From Streptomyces nojiriensis (GTDB taxonomy: Bacteria; Actinomycetota; Actinomycetes; Streptomycetales; Streptomycetaceae), in contig NZ_CP071139.1 of the NCBI RefSeq assembly GCF_017639205.1, forward strand, positions 1,364,001-1,428,000: DNA of 64,000 nucleotides, written 5' to 3'. The notes under the pieces were generated by a model, which worked only from the letters and a program-made list of their open reading frames with translations, did not search any database and had not been told where the DNA came from. The translations under genes and the position numbers were made by a program. Below are positions 63,873-64,000 of the stretch, one piece after another (position 1 is the first letter of the stretch; the number at the start of each line of letters is the position of its first letter).

Positions 63873-64000
63873 TCAGCGGACGCCGTGGGGCCGGAACTGG
63901 ATGCTGATGCGGGGGCCGACGGCCCGGGCCGACTTGGGTACGGCGTGCTCCATGGTCCGCTGGCAGGAGCCGCCCATGACCACGAGGTCGCCGTGCCCCA
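63873..64000 (-). CDS. AlkB-like 2-oxoglutarate/Fe(II) dioxygenase (5' part outside window)
   Basis: Only the last 41 codons are inside the window. They read GHGDLVVMGGSCQRTMEHAVPKSARAVGPRISIQFRPHGVR and then a stop at 63873. The GDLVVMGGSCQRTMEHAVPK stretch, with the third iron His in 'EHAVPK', and RISIQFRPH, with the 2-oxoglutarate arginine, are the C-terminal marks of AlkB-type DNA/RNA repair dioxygenases. It converges with the YkvA gene. Confidence 0.85.
   Translation of the reverse strand, partial: GHGDLVVMGGSCQRTMEHAVPKSARAVGPRISIQFRPHGVR

Overview
The window looks like a stretch of Streptomyces chromosome. It is very GC-rich, with G or C at nearly every third codon position in the genes, frequent GTG starts and one likely TTG start. 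Its gene families are typical of streptomycetes: an AfsR/SARP-type large regulator, PucR, a RheA/Hsp18 pair, a RICIN secreted protein and a SpoIIE-type phosphatase. No rRNA, tRNA, CRISPR array, insertion sequence or prophage was recognised.

Bases 1-13,000, all minus strand: a partial FUSC membrane protein, an unknown membrane protein, then a tightly packed stress operon transcribed dnaK-grpE-dnaJ-cbpM-clpB-trx-UBP zinc finger-cNMP/thioredoxin-reductase-like protein. Four junctions overlap as ATGA or GTGA and a fifth overlaps by 10 bases. A decayed general-stress gene lies upstream of dnaK. Bases 13,000-25,200: a PucR regulator, a RICIN protein, a zinc-ribbon/propeller-like protein with a small partner, a 1134-residue SARP-LAL-type regulator, and an hsp18-DUF2267-DUF2267 block diverging from a rheA-like repressor across two operators of the published RheA type. 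Between 24.3 and 25.2 kb only gene fragments remain.

Bases 25,200-38,700: an orphan 421-residue protein, then an amino-acid catabolic cluster (divergent LysR, gamma-glutamyl-GABA hydrolase, FadR-type regulator, asparagine permease, asparaginase, aspartase) that should turn asparagine into fumarate and ammonia. Then come a cupin, a SnoaL-like protein, an SDR/HxlR divergent pair around a long palindrome, a secreted propeller protein and a MmyB-type regulator. Bases 38,700-41,900 are an accessory pocket: a two-gene unit of unknown function flanked by broken SRPBCC, LuxR and pirin genes.

Bases 41,900-64,000: acyl-CoA dehydrogenase, DinB protein, a sugar aldolase/SIS isomerase pair with a divergent DeoR regulator, an orphan thermolysin-type propeptide protein beside an M28 peptidase, the threonine degradation pair tdh-kbl with a LysR gene, an esterase, a methyltransferase, a GAF/PAS/PP2C phosphatase, a GH15 enzyme, a galactose-oxidase-like copper radical oxidase with two duplicated discoidin domains, a DoxX/MarR divergent pair, a YkvA-like protein and the end of an AlkB-like gene.

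The less ordinary items are the chaperone/redox operon ending in a ubiquitin-type zinc finger and a cyclic-nucleotide-domain reductase-like protein without the usual redox disulphide; the orphan propeptide next to an M28 peptidase; and the two-gene unit whose second gene is put out of frame by a run of seven C. All functions are inferred by eye from sequence; no database search was run.
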